64,000 bases of DNA from Planococcus sp. MB-3u-03 (lineage in GTDB: Bacteria; Bacillota; Bacilli; Bacillales_A; Planococcaceae), in contig NZ_CP025135.1 in assembly GCF_002833405.1 (NCBI RefSeq), forward strand, positions 1,469,501-1,533,500, written 5' to 3'. Both the position numbers and the translations under genes were made by a program. The notes under the pieces were generated by a model that worked only from the letters and a program-made list of their open reading frames with translations, did no database searches and had not been told where the DNA came from. This document shows positions 21,333 to 31,791 of the stretch, in pieces; positions within the stretch are counted from its first letter, which is position 1; every line of letters starts with the position of its first letter.

Positions 21333-23770
21333 ATGTCCGGACAGATTGATTTATTCCAAAAAGAAAGTGAATTTGTGCTGGGGCGTCCGGTCGTCTCGAT
21401 TTTTCACAATCCCCAAAACCTCTTCTCCATCATCAAAGTGAAAATCCAGCAAACCAACACCCCGTACACCGAAAAGGAAATCATCGTCTCCGGTTATTTC
21501 CCGAAGCTGTCGCTTGAAGAACAATACAAGTTCACGGGCAGCGTCAAGAACCACCCGAAATACGGCGTGCAGTTCCAGGCTGAAACCTTCAAGAAAGAAG
21601 TGCCGGAAACAGAACAAGGCGTCGTCCATTATTTATCGAGCGATTTGTTCAACGGCATCGGGCGTAAAACCGCCGAGACGATCGTCAAGAAACTCGGCAG
21701 CGATGCCATCAAGAAAATCCTGGAAGACCCCGATGCGCTGGATGGCGTCCCGCGCCTGTCGGATGATAAAAAAGACACGATCCGCTCGACATTGCAGATG
21801 AACTTAGGCCTTGAACGCGTGATGATCCAATTGAACGATTGGGGATTCGGACCGCAAATCGGCATGAGGATCTACCAGGCTTACCGCGAGGAAACAATTG
21901 ATATCCTGACGAAAAATCCATTCCAGCTCATCGAGGAAATCGAAGGCATCGGGTTCCACCGGGCGGACGAGCTCGGGGCGAAACTCGGCATCACCGGCAG
22001 CCATCCCGACCGCATCAAAGCGGCAATCCTGCATGTATTGAACCAGGCGTCGTTGTCAGAAGGGCATGTCTTTGTCGATGCGAAGAATTTGATTCCGCTC
22101 GTCAAGCAAATGCTCGAAGCGAGCCAACGCGAAGACATTCCGGTCGATTCGATTTCCCAGGCAGCGATTGAATTGAACGAAGAAGGCAAAGTGGCGGGGG
22201 AAGAAACCCGCCTTTATTTGCCGTCGCTGTATTATTCGGAAGTCGGCATCGCGACGAAGCTGGAAACCTTGATTGCTGAGCAAGAGACACGCGATGGGTT
22301 CCCATCATCCGAAATCCGCAAAGCGCTCGGCGAAGCCGAAGAGCGGCTCGGCGTGAATTATGCAGAGACGCAAATCGACGCCATCGAGAAAAGCTTGAAT
22401 TCGAGTGTCATGATCCTCACCGGCGGCCCGGGAACCGGCAAGACGACAGTCGTCCGGGGATTGGTCGAAGTATATGCAGAACTGCACGGCCTGTCGCTTG
22501 ACCCGAAAGACTACGCCAAGAAAAAAGAACCGTTCCCGATCATTTTGGCAGCTCCTACAGGACGCGCAGCAAAACGCCTCAGCGAGTCGACTGATTTGCC
22601 GGCGATGACGATTCACCGGCTGCTCGGCTTTAACGGGCAGGAACGGGAAGAGGAAACTGAAAAAGACATCGAAGGCAAATTGATCATCATCGATGAAATG
22701 TCGATGGTCGATACTTGGCTTGCCCATCAATTATTAAAAGCGGTCCCTGTCGACGCCCAGCTGATCTTTGTCGGCGACCAGGACCAATTGCCGCCGGTCG
22801 GCCCCGGGCAAGTGCTGCGGGACATGCTGGCATCCGGCCGCATTCCGACGGTTGAGCTGACGGAAATCTACCGCCAAAGCTCAGGCTCATCGATCATCGA
22901 ACTCGCACACCAGATGAAAGCCGGGAAGCTTCCCGACAATATTGAGGCGAAGACGTCCGACCGTTCGTTCATCCGAGCAGGCGCGGACCAGATTCCGATG
23001 GTGGTCGAAAAGTAGTCAAGAGCGCATTGTCAAAAGGCCATACGATCAAAGACATCCAAGTGCTTGCGCCGATGTATAAAGGGCCAGCCGGGATCGATGC
23101 GCTTAACCAGATGATCCAGCAGATGGTCAACCCGAACGATGACGGTTCTCGAAAAGAGCTGGTGTTCGGCGATATTACTTACCGCATCAATGACAAAGTG
23201 CTGCAACTGGTCAATCAGCCTGAGAGCAATGTTTTCAACGGCGATATGGGCGAAGTGGTCGCCATCATGAAAGCGAAAGAGACGGTGGAAAAGCAGGACC
23301 TGCTCGTCGTGTCGTTTGATGGCATCGAAGTGACCTACCAGCGCAGCGATTTGAACCAGTTGACGCTCGCCTATTGCTGTTCGATCCATAAAGCGCAAGG
23401 CTCGGAATTTCCGACGGTCATCATGCCGGTCGTCCGCGGCTATATGAAAATGCTGCGGCGCAACCTGCTCTACACAGGCATCACGAGAAGCCGGGATTTT
23501 CTCATCCTGTGCGGCGACCCGGGCGTGTTCCGCTACGGTGTCGAGCGCACCGATGATTCGAGCCGCCTGACGACATTGGCGGACCGATTGGGCACGGCGG
23601 CTGTTCCAGATCAAGGCGCAGCCTCGGATGCGCTAGAAGCATCAGCCGAAAAACCGGAGCCAGAAGCAGAAGCTGCAGGGCCGAAAAGCCTGACGCAGCA
23701 AAACGCCCACCGCATCCATCCGATGATCGGCATGGAAGGCATCACGCCGCGCGACTTCCAAGAAGCGTGA
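21333..23770 (+). CDS. recD2: ATP-dependent DNA helicase RecD2 (one frameshift in this sequence)
   Basis: 5'-3' superfamily 1 helicase in DNA repair and fork progression. About 812 residues. The N-terminal domain holds helix-hairpin-helix segments (LFNGIGRKTAETIVKKLG; LIEEIEGIGFHRADELG). Walker A is LTGGPGTGKTTVVRG (about 365), then IIIDEMSMVDTWL, and the C-terminal motif AYCCSIHKAQGSEFPTV. The first frame ends at 23015 (VVEK, stop). One missing A in GTCGAAAAGTAG gives VVEKVVKSALSKGHTIKD and continues in the frame ending at 23770. Otherwise normal, so a sequencing error is likely. Confidence 0.94.
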
Positions 23771-23776
23771 GCGTGC

Positions 23777-23805
23777 TTGACAAGGCCCGCTTGGTTTTCT
23801 ATAAT
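23777..23805 (+). promoter_or_regulatory. Consensus sigma-A promoter of alaS
   Basis: TTGACA (23777-23782), exactly 17 bases, TATAAT (23800-23805). Both hexamers are perfect; the T-box leader starts just downstream. Confidence 0.85.
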
Positions 23806-23811
23806 TCAATT

Positions 23812-24057
23812 TATATCAGATACACAACACCTAGACGGAGACAGTAAAGAGATTCCGGCTGCTTAGAAAAAGGCTCCCCTTGGCTGAAAGGGCCTTCTGC
23901 CGCATCTTTTGAACGCTACTCCCGAGTGCAGCTAATCACTGCCGTCCCGCCGCGTTAAGGCGCTTGAGAGACACAGGATATTTTTTCCTGTGTAACCAGG
24001 GTGGTACCGCGAATCGAGCCTTCGTCCCTTTTTATTAGGGGATGAAGGCTTTTTATT
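23812..24057 (+). promoter_or_regulatory. T-box leader of alaS (Ala specifier GCT)
   Basis: Stem I starts GACGGAGACAGTAAAG. The specifier loop reads GAAC-GCT-A (GCT at 23915-23917), an alanine codon. The T-box AGGGTGGTACCGCG is at 23998-24011, followed by a terminator (GAGCCTTCGTCCC with GGGGATGAAGGCTTTTT) ending near 24057. It covers the gap between recD2 and alaS. Confidence 0.95.
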
Positions 24058-24077
24058 ATGCAGAAGGAGGAATTTTG

Positions 24078-26702
24078 ATGAAGAATTTGAAAGCTGAAGA
24101 AATCAGAAAGCTCTATCTCGACTTTTTTAAAGAAAAAGACCACGACGTGGAACCGAGCGCGCCGCTTGTGCCGTTTGAAGATCCGTCGCTATTGTGGATC
24201 AACAGCGGAGTCGCAACCTTGAAGAAATATTTTGACGGGCGCGTCATCCCGGAAAATCCGCGCATCGTCAACGCGCAGAAATCGATCCGCACGAACGATA
24301 TCGAAAACGTCGGCAAAACAGCACGCCACCATACATTCTTCGAAATGCTCGGAAACTTCTCCATCGGTGAATACTTCAAGAAAGAAGCGATCCATTGGGC
24401 GTGGGAATTCCTGACGGACGATAAATGGATCGGATTTGATGCCGATAAGTTGTCGGTGACGATCCACCCGGAAGATGAGGAAGCTTATGCCATCTGGCTC
24501 AACGAAGTCGGCGTGCCGGCTGAACGCATCATCCGCCTGGAAGGGAACTTCTGGGATATCGGGGAAGGCCCGAGCGGACCGAACTCCGAGATCTTCTATG
24601 ACCGCGGCGAGAGCTACGGCAATGACCCGGAAGACCCTGAATTGTATCCGGGCGGCGAGAATGAGCGCTACCTGGAAATCTGGAACTTGGTGTTCTCCCA
24701 GTTCAACCATAATGCGGACCATACGTACACGCCGCTTCCGAAACAAAACATCGATACGGGAATGGGCTTGGAACGGATGGCGTCGGTTGTGCAAGACGTG
24801 CCAACCAACTACGATACGGACCTATTCGTGCCGATCATCGAGAAGACAGCGGAAATTTCCGGCAAATCCTACGGCGAAAGCCAGGAACAGGACATGGCAT
24901 TTAAAGTCATCGCCGACCATGTACGTACCGTCGCATTTGCCATCGGAGACGGCGCGTTGCCATCAAATGAAGGACGCGGCTATGTGCTGCGCCGCCTATT
25001 GCGCCGTGCAGTCCGCTATTCGAAGAAATTGGGCATCGAAAAACCGTTCATGTACCAGCTAGTTCCGGTTGTCGGTGAGATCATGCAGAGCTTCTATCCA
25101 GAAGTCAAAGACAAGGAAGATTTCATTGTCCGCGTCATGAAACTCGAAGAAGAACGTTTCCTCGAAACCTTGCATGACGGCTTGGAAATCTTGTCCACGG
25201 TTGCCGAAAAGCAAAAACAGGCGGGCCATAGTGAAATCCCTGGTGAAGATGTGTTCCGTTTGTATGATACGTACGGCTTCCCAGTGGAGTTGACGGAAGA
25301 ATATGCAGAAGATGTAGAAATGACCGTCGACCATGCAGGATTTGAGCGTGCGATGAATGAACAGCGTGAACGTGCAAGAAACGCACGCCAAAACGTCAAT
25401 TCCATGCAGACACAATCCGAAGTGCTCGGCAATATTAAAGAAGAAAGCGAATTTATCGGCTACTCGCACACAGTCGCGGACGCTGAAATCGTCGCTATCG
25501 TCAAAGATGGGGAATTGGTCGACAGCGCACAAGAAGGCGAAGAAGTGCAGCTCGTGCTGGACCGCACGCCATTCTATGCGGAAAGCGGCGGACAGATTGC
25601 CGATAAAGGAACTTTGTCGAATGATTTAGTGTCAGCTTCAGTACTCGATGTGAAAAAAGCGCCAAACGGCCAGAACTTGCATAATGTGCGAGTTGATTCC
25701 GGCGAATTGACAAAAACGGCCGTCAAAGCGAAAGTCGATGCATCCGAGCGCCGCCATACAATCAAGAACCATACGGCGACCCACCTCTTGCACCAGGCGT
25801 TGAAAGATGTGCTCGGCACGCATGTCAACCAGGCAGGATCATATGTCGGCCCGGACCGGTTGCGTTTTGACTTCTCTCATTTCGGCCAAGTGACGAAAGA
25901 GGAACTGGCGACGATCGAGCAGGCAGTCAATGAAAAGATCTGGGAAGGCATCGAAGTCGAATCCGGCTACCATAACTTGCAGGAAGCCAAAGACATGGGC
26001 GCGATGGCCTTGTTCGGCGAAAAATATGGTGATGTCGTCCGCGTCGTCGCCATCAACGATTACTCGCTCGAATTATGCGGCGGGATCCACGTGGCGAATA
26101 CGTCCGAAATCGGCGTCTTCAAAATTGTCTCGGAAGGCGGCATCGGTGCTGGCGTCCGCCGCATCGAAGCATTGACCGGAAAAGGCGCTTATGTGAACAT
26201 GAAGCAAAGCGAGAAAACTTTGGATGAGGCAGCTTCTTTATTGAAAGCCAACCCGCGCGACCTCGTGCAAAAAGTCGAATCCACACAAGCCGATATCAAA
26301 TCATTGCAGCGAGAAAACGAATCGCTGCTGCAGAAAATCGCCAATGCACAGTCCGGTGAATTGCTGGAGTCGGCAAGAAAAGTCGGAGATGTGACAGTAT
26401 TGTCCGCAAAAGTTCAAGCAAAAGACAATAATCAGCTGCGCCAGATGGTCGATGACCTGAAAGCGAAATTCGAGCAAGCGGTCATCGTTCTCGGCGCGAG
26501 CGACGGTGACAAGGTCATGCTCGCAGCGGGCGTGTCGAAAAACATCGCCGGCAAGGATTACCACGCCGGCAATATCGTCAAAGCGGTCGCTGAACAATGC
26601 GGCGGCAAAGGCGGCGGGCGTCCGGACATGGCGATGGCCGGGGCGAAAAATCCGGAGCAATTGGATGCAGCGCTCGAATCGGTCTACACTTTAGTCAAAT
26701 AG
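24078..26702 (+). CDS. alaS: Alanyl-tRNA synthetase
   Basis: Class II synthetase charging tRNA-Ala; 874 residues. ATG 24078 is chosen because AAGGAGG is eight bases upstream and the protein then starts [17 protein letters not shown]. The aminoacylation domain has [20 protein letters not shown]. The editing domain has [15 protein letters not shown] and [15 protein letters not shown], carrying the zinc-type HxxxH and CxxxH motifs. The C-terminal DHHA1 domain ends in [15 protein letters not shown]. Regulated by the upstream T-box. Confidence 0.98.
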   Translation: MKNLKAEEIRKLYLDFFKEKDHDVEPSAPLVPFEDPSLLWINSGVATLKKYFDGRVIPENPRIVNAQKSIRTNDIENVGKTARHHTFFEMLGNFSIGEYFKKEAIHWAWEFLTDDKWIGFDADKLSVTIHPEDEEAYAIWLNEVGVPAERIIRLEGNFWDIGEGPSGPNSEIFYDRGESYGNDPEDPELYPGGENERYLEIWNLVFSQFNHNADHTYTPLPKQNIDTGMGLERMASVVQDVPTNYDTDLFVPIIEKTAEISGKSYGESQEQDMAFKVIADHVRTVAFAIGDGALPSNEGRGYVLRRLLRRAVRYSKKLGIEKPFMYQLVPVVGEIMQSFYPEVKDKEDFIVRVMKLEEERFLETLHDGLEILSTVAEKQKQAGHSEIPGEDVFRLYDTYGFPVELTEEYAEDVEMTVDHAGFERAMNEQRERARNARQNVNSMQTQSEVLGNIKEESEFIGYSHTVADAEIVAIVKDGELVDSAQEGEEVQLVLDRTPFYAESGGQIADKGTLSNDLVSASVLDVKKAPNGQNLHNVRVDSGELTKTAVKAKVDASERRHTIKNHTATHLLHQALKDVLGTHVNQAGSYVGPDRLRFDFSHFGQVTKEELATIEQAVNEKIWEGIEVESGYHNLQEAKDMGAMALFGEKYGDVVRVVAINDYSLELCGGIHVANTSEIGVFKIVSEGGIGAGVRRIEALTGKGAYVNMKQSEKTLDEAASLLKANPRDLVQKVESTQADIKSLQRENESLLQKIANAQSGELLESARKVGDVTVLSAKVQAKDNNQLRQMVDDLKAKFEQAVIVLGASDGDKVMLAAGVSKNIAGKDYHAGNIVKAVAEQCGGKGGGRPDMAMAGAKNPEQLDAALESVYTLVK

Positions 26703-26703
26703 G

Positions 26704-26732
26704 TTTAACAAATCTGCGCTTTCAGTTATAAT
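26704..26732 (+). promoter_or_regulatory. Putative promoter of ireB-ruvX
   Basis: TTTAAC (26704-26709), 17 bases, TATAAT (26727-26732), directly after alaS. Confidence 0.5.
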
Positions 26733-26789
26733 GGGATTCAGCAAGAGGAACGAATTGCCAATACACATTCCGGAAGTGAGGTGCTTGTC

Positions 26790-27056
26790 GTGAGCTCATT
26801 TGATCGCACGATGAAATTCGATTCATCCGATGAATCGATGGAGCAGGACGTAAAGCAGGTCATGCTGCAAGTTCATGCTGCTCTAGAGGAAAAAGGCTAC
26901 AACCCGATCAATCAGATCGTCGGGTATCTACTTTCAGGTGATCCGGCTTATATCCCTCGCCATCAGGATGCCCGGAACATGATCCGGAAACTGGAGCGGG
27001 ATGAAATTTTGGAAGAACTGGTGAAGTTCTATATCAAAAAGAATAACGAGGAATAA
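26790..27056 (+). CDS. ireB: IreB family regulatory phosphoprotein (UPF0297)
   Basis: Small conserved protein of 88 residues. In enterococci IreB is a target of the IreK Ser/Thr kinase and influences cell-wall stress resistance. The sequence [24 protein letters not shown] and the core [20 protein letters not shown] identify the family. GTG 26790 is preferred to GTG 26781 because GAGGTG lies six bases before it and family members begin M-SSFD. The ireB-ruvX-DUF1292 order is conserved in Firmicutes; ruvX begins three bases after the stop. Confidence 0.92.
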   Translation: MSSFDRTMKFDSSDESMEQDVKQVMLQVHAALEEKGYNPINQIVGYLLSGDPAYIPRHQDARNMIRKLERDEILEELVKFYIKKNNEE

Positions 27057-27058
27057 TT

Positions 27059-27475
27059 ATGCGAACAATGGGATTGGATGTCGGCTCCAAAACGATCGGA
27101 GTGGCGATCAGCGATGCACTGGGCTGGACGGCACAAGGCATCGAAACCGTCAAAATCGACGAGGCGAACGGCCAGTTCGGGCTTGAGCGCCTTGGCGAAT
27201 TGATCAAGGAATACAAAGTAACGGAAGCGGTCGTGGGCTATCCGAAGAACATGAACAACTCAATCGGGCCACGGGCGGAAGCTTCCGAAAAATTTGCAGC
27301 ATTGCTAAAAGAAGGATATGATATACCGGTAGTGCTTTGGGATGAAAGGCTGACGACGATGGCAGCAGAGAAAATGCTGATTTCTGCCGATGTCAGCCGG
27401 AAAAACCGCAAAAAAGTAATCGACAAGATGGCCGCAGTGATGATTTTACAAGGCTATCTTGATTCAAAAAAATGA
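27059..27475 (+). CDS. ruvX: RuvX/YqgF family putative pre-16S rRNA nuclease
   Basis: RNase H-fold nuclease of 138 residues, annotated either as a Holliday junction resolvase or as a 16S rRNA 5'-end maturation enzyme. The first acidic residue is in [19 protein letters not shown] [16 protein letters not shown], then [17 protein letters not shown] and the final motif [15 protein letters not shown]. It sits between ireB and a DUF1292 gene, with almost no spacing to ireB. Confidence 0.93.
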   Translation: MRTMGLDVGSKTIGVAISDALGWTAQGIETVKIDEANGQFGLERLGELIKEYKVTEAVVGYPKNMNNSIGPRAEASEKFAALLKEGYDIPVVLWDERLTTMAAEKMLISADVSRKNRKKVIDKMAAVMILQGYLDSKK

Positions 27476-27488
27476 TGAGGTGACACAA

Positions 27489-27797
27489 ATGGAACATGGT
27501 CAAGAGCATATTACAGTAGTGGACGAGCACGGGAACGAGCAATTATTCGAAGTGTTGTTCACATTTGAATCGGAAGATTTCGGAAAATCATACGTTTTGT
27601 ACTTCCCAGTAGGGGCAGATGAGGACGAAGAAGGCGAGATTGAAATCCACGCATCTTCTTTCACTGAAAACCTGGATGCTGACGAGAAAGTTTCCGGCGG
27701 CGAACTTCGCCCGGTAGAAACCGAAGAGGAATGGGACATGATCGAAGAAATGCTCAATACTTTCCTTGAGGATGAAGAAGAAAACGAAGAGCAATAA
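27489..27797 (+). CDS. DUF1292 family protein
   Basis: 102-residue very acidic protein. It has the DUF1292 pattern: [20 protein letters not shown], then [19 protein letters not shown], and a C-terminus of Asp/Glu. No membrane segment or catalytic motif is seen; its biochemical role is unknown. The conserved position after ireB-ruvX suggests one transcript. ATG 27489 follows GATGAGGTGA; a terminator follows. Confidence 0.9.
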   Translation: MEHGQEHITVVDEHGNEQLFEVLFTFESEDFGKSYVLYFPVGADEDEEGEIEIHASSFTENLDADEKVSGGELRPVETEEEWDMIEEMLNTFLEDEEENEEQ

Positions 27798-27801
27798 CCA
27801 T

Positions 27802-27843
27802 AAGGGGGACGGAATTGAACCTTGATTCCGTCCCTTTCGTTTG
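27802..27843 (+). terminator. Terminator after the ireB operon
   Basis: AAGGGGGACGGAAT pairs with ATTCCGTCCCTTT around TGAACCTTG, then CGTTT. Confidence 0.85.
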
Positions 27844-27889
27844 AATCGTCTTCTGTTTTGGAGAGATGAATAGCTGAGGGGGAACACCC

Positions 27890-29011
27890 GTGGAAAAGCA
27901 GTCAAAAAAAGATGTCATGTTCGACAGGATGAAGGAAAAAAAAGAAGTGAGAGTCGTGCGGCGCATCGTGCTGATCGTAGCGCTTGTCCTTCTTGTGGTC
28001 GTCGCGGTGGCCGGTTGGCAAACTTATAGCTATGTCACCGACGCACTGGAACCTGTCGATCCGGATTCCGAGGAAGTCATCGATGTCGAAGTGCCGATCG
28101 GTTCCAACCTGGACAGCATTGCCGCTTTGCTTGAAGACAATGGCGTCATTAAAGATGCCAGAATCTACAAGTATTACGTCAAGTTCAAAAATGAATCGGA
28201 ATTTCAGGCAGGCAATTACGGCTTGACTCAATCGATGACATTGGACGAAATTACGGAAAGTTTAAAAAGTGGGAAAGTTTACCACGAACCTTTATATACA
28301 ATCAACGTTCCTGAAGGCTTGACCTTGGAAGAGATTGCCGAGCGCGTGATTGCGGAAAATACGGAATACACGGCCGAGCAATTTATGGAACAAGTGCAGG
28401 ATGAAGCTTATATCGACGAATTGATGGTCAAATACCCTGATTTGCTGACAGAGGAAATCAAAGGAGAGAACGTCAAATTTGCGCTCGAAGGCTATCTGTT
28501 CCCTGCCACTTATCCGATCTATGAGGAAAATCCTTCACTTACCGTGTTGATTGAGCAAATGCTCGATGCCACGAAAGCGAATATCGAACCGTACCAAAGC
28601 GTTTTGCAGGAAGAGGAAAAGTCGCCTCATTGGCTATTGACTTTCGCTTCGCTACTAGAGGAAGAAGCGACTGCGAAATCAGATCGCCAAACCATCGCAA
28701 GCGTGTTCTACAACCGCATGGATGAAGACATGCCGCTGCAGACAGACCCGACCGTCATTTACGCGATGGGCGAGCATAAGGACCGCCTGTTCAACTCGGA
28801 TTACGAGTTCGAAGATCCTTACAGCACCTATACGAATAAAGGCTTGCCGCCTGGGCCGATCGCCGCTGCTGGCGCATCATCCATCGAAGCGGTGCTCGAC
28901 CCGAACCAAACGGATTATCTGTACTTCCTGGCTGACTCAGAAGGCAATAACTATTTCTCGACCAGCTACGAACAGCATCTAGAATACCGCGATGAACATA
29001 TCGGAAATTGA
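27890..29011 (+). CDS. mltG: Endolytic transglycosylase MltG
   Basis: Membrane-anchored lytic transglycosylase that cuts nascent peptidoglycan strands and may end glycan elongation. 373 residues. The cytoplasmic start is very basic, then one membrane segment IVLIVALVLLVVVAVAG (about residues 26-42). A LysM-like region includes EVPIGSNLDSIAALLEDNGV. The catalytic motif is FASLLEEEATAKSDR with NRMDEDMPLQTDPTVIYAMG. The GTG start follows GAGGGGG. It stands alone between terminators. Confidence 0.95.
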   Translation: MEKQSKKDVMFDRMKEKKEVRVVRRIVLIVALVLLVVVAVAGWQTYSYVTDALEPVDPDSEEVIDVEVPIGSNLDSIAALLEDNGVIKDARIYKYYVKFKNESEFQAGNYGLTQSMTLDEITESLKSGKVYHEPLYTINVPEGLTLEEIAERVIAENTEYTAEQFMEQVQDEAYIDELMVKYPDLLTEEIKGENVKFALEGYLFPATYPIYEENPSLTVLIEQMLDATKANIEPYQSVLQEEEKSPHWLLTFASLLEEEATAKSDRQTIASVFYNRMDEDMPLQTDPTVIYAMGEHKDRLFNSDYEFEDPYSTYTNKGLPPGPIAAAGASSIEAVLDPNQTDYLYFLADSEGNNYFSTSYEQHLEYRDEHIGN

Positions 29012-29014
29012 TCT

Positions 29015-29050
29015 AAGAAGGAAGGGAGCGTCCGTTTCCCTTCTTCTTTT
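29015..29050 (+). terminator. Terminator after mltG
   Basis: AAGAAGGAAGGGA pairs imperfectly with TTTCCCTTCTTCTTTT across GCGTCCG. Confidence 0.75.
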
Positions 29051-29094
29051 CTGTTCAAATGAGGCAAAGAGCACGAAAGGAGCGGACATCCACA

Positions 29095-29700
29095 ATGCCT
29101 GAATCAACAATAGAAGCATTATTCAAAACGATGCGCTCCTATGCGGTAGAGAATCATGTGCCGATCATGGAAGAGCAGAGTATGGAGGAGCTGCTGGAAT
29201 TATTGCAGCGTCAAAAGCCGATGCGCTTGCTTGAACTCGGAACGGCAATCGGCTATTCGGCGCTCCGGATGGCCGATGCCTTGCCTGATGTCAGCATCGA
29301 CACGATTGAACGGGACGAAGACCGCCACAGCAAGGCGCTTGGGTTCATCCGGGAATCGGGAATGGAAGGCCGGGTGCAGGCTATCTGTGCCGATGCGCTC
29401 GAACTGGACATTGCCGAATTAACCGCTTCTTACGATGCCATGTTCATCGATGCAGCCAAAGGGCAATATGAGCGTTTCTTCAATAAATACGAAACTTTAC
29501 TATCCCCAGGGGGCATCATTTATTGCGATAATATGTCGATGCACGGCATGGCAGAACAGCCGATTAAACAAGTGCCGAGACGCAAACGCACGATGATCCG
29601 CAATATCCGCTCGTTCCGTGAAACAATGGATGGGCATCCCGGCTTCGACTGTGAGCTTTTGCCGGTCGGCGACGGGCTTCTCGTCTGCAGAAAAAAATGA
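29095..29700 (+). CDS. trmR: O-methyltransferase (TrmR/YrrM type)
   Basis: SAM-dependent methyltransferase of 201 residues in the class that includes B. subtilis TrmR, which methylates 5-hydroxyuridine at tRNA position 34. The SAM site is MRLLELGTAIGYSALRMA (about residue 45), followed by DTIERDEDR and FIDAAKGQYERFFNKYE. The N-terminal IEALFKTMRSYAVENHVPIM matches the family. ATG 29095 is chosen; ATG 29059 would add 12 residues. It lies between mltG and udk. The specific substrate is inferred from position and family. Confidence 0.85.
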   Translation: MPESTIEALFKTMRSYAVENHVPIMEEQSMEELLELLQRQKPMRLLELGTAIGYSALRMADALPDVSIDTIERDEDRHSKALGFIRESGMEGRVQAICADALELDIAELTASYDAMFIDAAKGQYERFFNKYETLLSPGGIIYCDNMSMHGMAEQPIKQVPRRKRTMIRNIRSFRETMDGHPGFDCELLPVGDGLLVCRKK

Positions 29701-29727
29701 AAATCGAAACACAAGGAGTTAACGTAT

Positions 29728-30351
29728 ATGTCTAAAAACAGACCGGTCGTCATCGGCATCGCTGGCGGTTCAGGATCAGGCAAGACCAGTGTCACCAATT
29801 CCATCTATGAAGTGTTCAAAGAGCATTCCGTGGTGGTCATCGAGCAGGATTACTACTATAAAGACCAAAGCCACCTCGAGTTTGAAGAGCGCCTCGAGAC
29901 CAACTATGATCATCCGCTCGCTTTCGATACGGATCTATTGATCAAGCATGTCAACGAATTGCTTGAACGGCGTGCGATCGAAAAGCCGATCTATAATTAC
30001 GCATTGCATACACGTGCAGAAGAAAGCATAGTGATCGACCCGAAAGACGTCATCATCCTTGAAGGCATTCTGGTCCTAGAAGACGAGCGCCTGCGTGAGC
30101 TGATGGACATCAAGCTATTTGTCGATACCGATGCAGACCTCCGCATCATACGGCGCTTGATGCGCGACATCAATGAGCGCGGCCGCACGATCGACTCGGT
30201 CATCGAACAATATTTGACGGTGGTCCGCCCGATGCATAATCAATTTATCGAACCGACCAAGCGCTATGCAGACGTCATCATCCCGGAAGGCGGCCAAAAC
30301 GAAGTCGCAATTGATCTAATGGTTACAAAAATTAAAACAATTCTTGAATAG
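29728..30351 (+). CDS. udk: Uridine kinase
   Basis: Pyrimidine salvage kinase phosphorylating uridine and cytidine with ATP or GTP. 207 residues. The P-loop [20 protein letters not shown] is at residues 10-29; [16 protein letters not shown] and [10 protein letters not shown] are substrate-binding signatures. RBS AAGGAG precedes ATG 29728. It follows trmR by 27 bases, as in B. subtilis. Confidence 0.96.
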   Translation: MSKNRPVVIGIAGGSGSGKTSVTNSIYEVFKEHSVVVIEQDYYYKDQSHLEFEERLETNYDHPLAFDTDLLIKHVNELLERRAIEKPIYNYALHTRAEESIVIDPKDVIILEGILVLEDERLRELMDIKLFVDTDADLRIIRRLMRDINERGRTIDSVIEQYLTVVRPMHNQFIEPTKRYADVIIPEGGQNEVAIDLMVTKIKTILE

Positions 30352-30432
30352 ATTGGTAATTTATAATAGAATGATACGAGACTGACGGGTGTTAGCGCAT
30401 CCATAGTCAGCAGTTGAAGGAGTGGGAAGAGT

Positions 30433-30909
30433 ATGGCAAACGATAAACAATTTCCGATGACAGCTGCCGGAAAGCAGAAGTTGGAAGATGAACTGGATTA
30501 TTTGAAAACGGTCAAACGCAAAGAAGTGGTGGAACGCATTAAAGTCGCAAGAAGCTTCGGGGACTTGTCCGAGAACTCCGAATATGATTCCGCCAAGGAA
30601 GACCAAGCCTTTGTCGAAGGGCGTATTTCTACATTGGAATCCATGATCCGCAATGCGGTAATTATAAATGAAGAGGAAGCCGGCAACGATGTCGTGCGCC
30701 TCGGGAAAACAGTTACGTTTATGGAAATTCCAGACGGCGAAGAAGAAGCCTACACAATCGTCGGTTCTGCAGAAGCAGACCCGTTGGAAGGGCGTATTTC
30801 AAACGACTCGCCGATTGCCAAAAGCATGCTTGGCCGCACTGTCGGAGACCGTGTGAAAGTATTGACGCCAGGCGGGGAAATGGAAGTCAAGATCGTTTCG
30901 ATCAGTTGA
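30433..30909 (+). CDS. greA: Transcription elongation factor GreA
   Basis: Rescues arrested RNA polymerase by stimulating cleavage of the nascent RNA. 158 residues. The N-terminal antiparallel coiled coil contains the acidic tip [19 protein letters not shown] (Asp and Glu that enter the polymerase channel). The C-terminal FKBP-like domain includes [27 protein letters not shown] is at 30362-30367 in the 81-base leader, and a hairpin (CTGAC with GTCAG) is at about 30384-30414. Confidence 0.97.
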   Translation: MANDKQFPMTAAGKQKLEDELDYLKTVKRKEVVERIKVARSFGDLSENSEYDSAKEDQAFVEGRISTLESMIRNAVIINEEEAGNDVVRLGKTVTFMEIPDGEEEAYTIVGSAEADPLEGRISNDSPIAKSMLGRTVGDRVKVLTPGGEMEVKIVSIS

Positions 30910-30913
30910 TGCA

Positions 30914-30946
30914 CCCAGCCATTCCTTTGGGAGTGGCTGTTTTTTT
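30914..30946 (+). terminator. Terminator after greA
   Basis: CAGCCATTCC with GGGAGTGGCTG, then seven T. Confidence 0.88.
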
Positions 30947-31029
30947 GATGGATGAAACAAAACTTTAGTTGAAACGTCAAATTTGTCATGGGCTAAATAT
31001 GATAAAATATCTGTAAAGGGGGGCATTTC

Positions 31030-31743
31030 ATGGCTAACGAAGAAAAATCTTATCCCTCTCGTTTGAATAAGAATAAGAACAATAAAAATCGTTCGAATTC
31101 CATCCTGAATATCATGATCGCCTTAGTATTTACTTTGGTGGTTATCATCGGGGCGACATTGCTATTCGGAGGCGGCGACGATTCAGCAGATCCTGAATCC
31201 ACAGAAACAACGCCGGAAACAGAAAGTCAAACGAGCGGCGATGATGATACGCAAGTGACAGCAGAAGAAAATGACCTCGAGGCTGAAGAGAAAGCTGAAG
31301 AGGAAGCCAAGGCTGAAGAAGAAGCAGCAGCCAAAAAAGAAGCTGAAGAAAAAGAAAAAGAAGAAGCAGAAGAGGAAGAAGAAACCAAAGGCGGTACCAT
31401 CACACGTGAAGAGTCCAACGACCCGATCGTCAGTGAAACCATCGTCAACACAAGCTGGGAGCCTGTCGGCACAAGCCAAAGCGGCGACCATGTTTCTTCA
31501 TACCAGAAAAACTCGGTTGATTGGAACGAAAAAATTGAAGCGGTCACCTATGCTACCGGCCTATCCCAAAATGACATGTATGTCATGATGGTCCAAAATG
31601 GCGGCGGCCCGCAAAAATCCATCGCGACAGTCCAGTCGAAAGACCAATCCGAGAAGTATCGCGTCTATCTCGAATGGGTAGACGGTGAAGGTTGGAAGCC
31701 TGAGAAAATGGATGTACTTAAAACGCTGGACGGCGCCTATTAA
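31030..31743 (+). CDS. YrrS-like DUF1510 membrane protein
   Basis: 237-residue protein. A basic N-terminus (RLNKNKNNKNRSN) precedes one membrane segment, ILNIMIALVFTLVVIIGATLLF (about 25-46). A long low-complexity Glu/Ala/Lys stretch (about 60-120) forms a charged linker. The C-terminal domain (about 135-237) contains SWEPVGTSQSGDHVSSY and LSQNDMYVMMVQNGGGPQKS. This is the B. subtilis YrrS architecture, and it likewise follows greA. The B. subtilis partner pbpI (yrrR) is missing here. Probably an extracytoplasmic domain tethered to the membrane; role unknown. Confidence 0.85.
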   Translation: MANEEKSYPSRLNKNKNNKNRSNSILNIMIALVFTLVVIIGATLLFGGGDDSADPESTETTPETESQTSGDDDTQVTAEENDLEAEEKAEEEAKAEEEAAAKKEAEEKEKEEAEEEEETKGGTITREESNDPIVSETIVNTSWEPVGTSQSGDHVSSYQKNSVDWNEKIEAVTYATGLSQNDMYVMMVQNGGGPQKSIATVQSKDQSEKYRVYLEWVDGEGWKPEKMDVLKTLDGAY

Positions 31744-31759
31744 GAGGGCGCCGTTTTTC
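31727..31759 (+). terminator. Terminator overlapping the yrrS stop codon
   Basis: ACGGCGCC, in the last codons, pairs with GGCGCCGT after the stop codon, then TTTTT. The stop TAA is in the loop. Confidence 0.8.
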
Positions 31760-31791
31760 CGGCGTAATCATGGATGCAAGGAGCGGATACA

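Noticed and set aside
23030..23614. 194-codon antisense frame over recD2
   Set aside because: Shadow of the conserved helicase C-terminus; Arg/His/Asp-rich composition typical of antisense reading.
31183..31491. Antisense frame with Phe/Cys-rich sequence in yrrS
   Set aside because: Complement of the Glu/Lys low-complexity linker (GAA/GAG/AAA codons); not a membrane protein gene.
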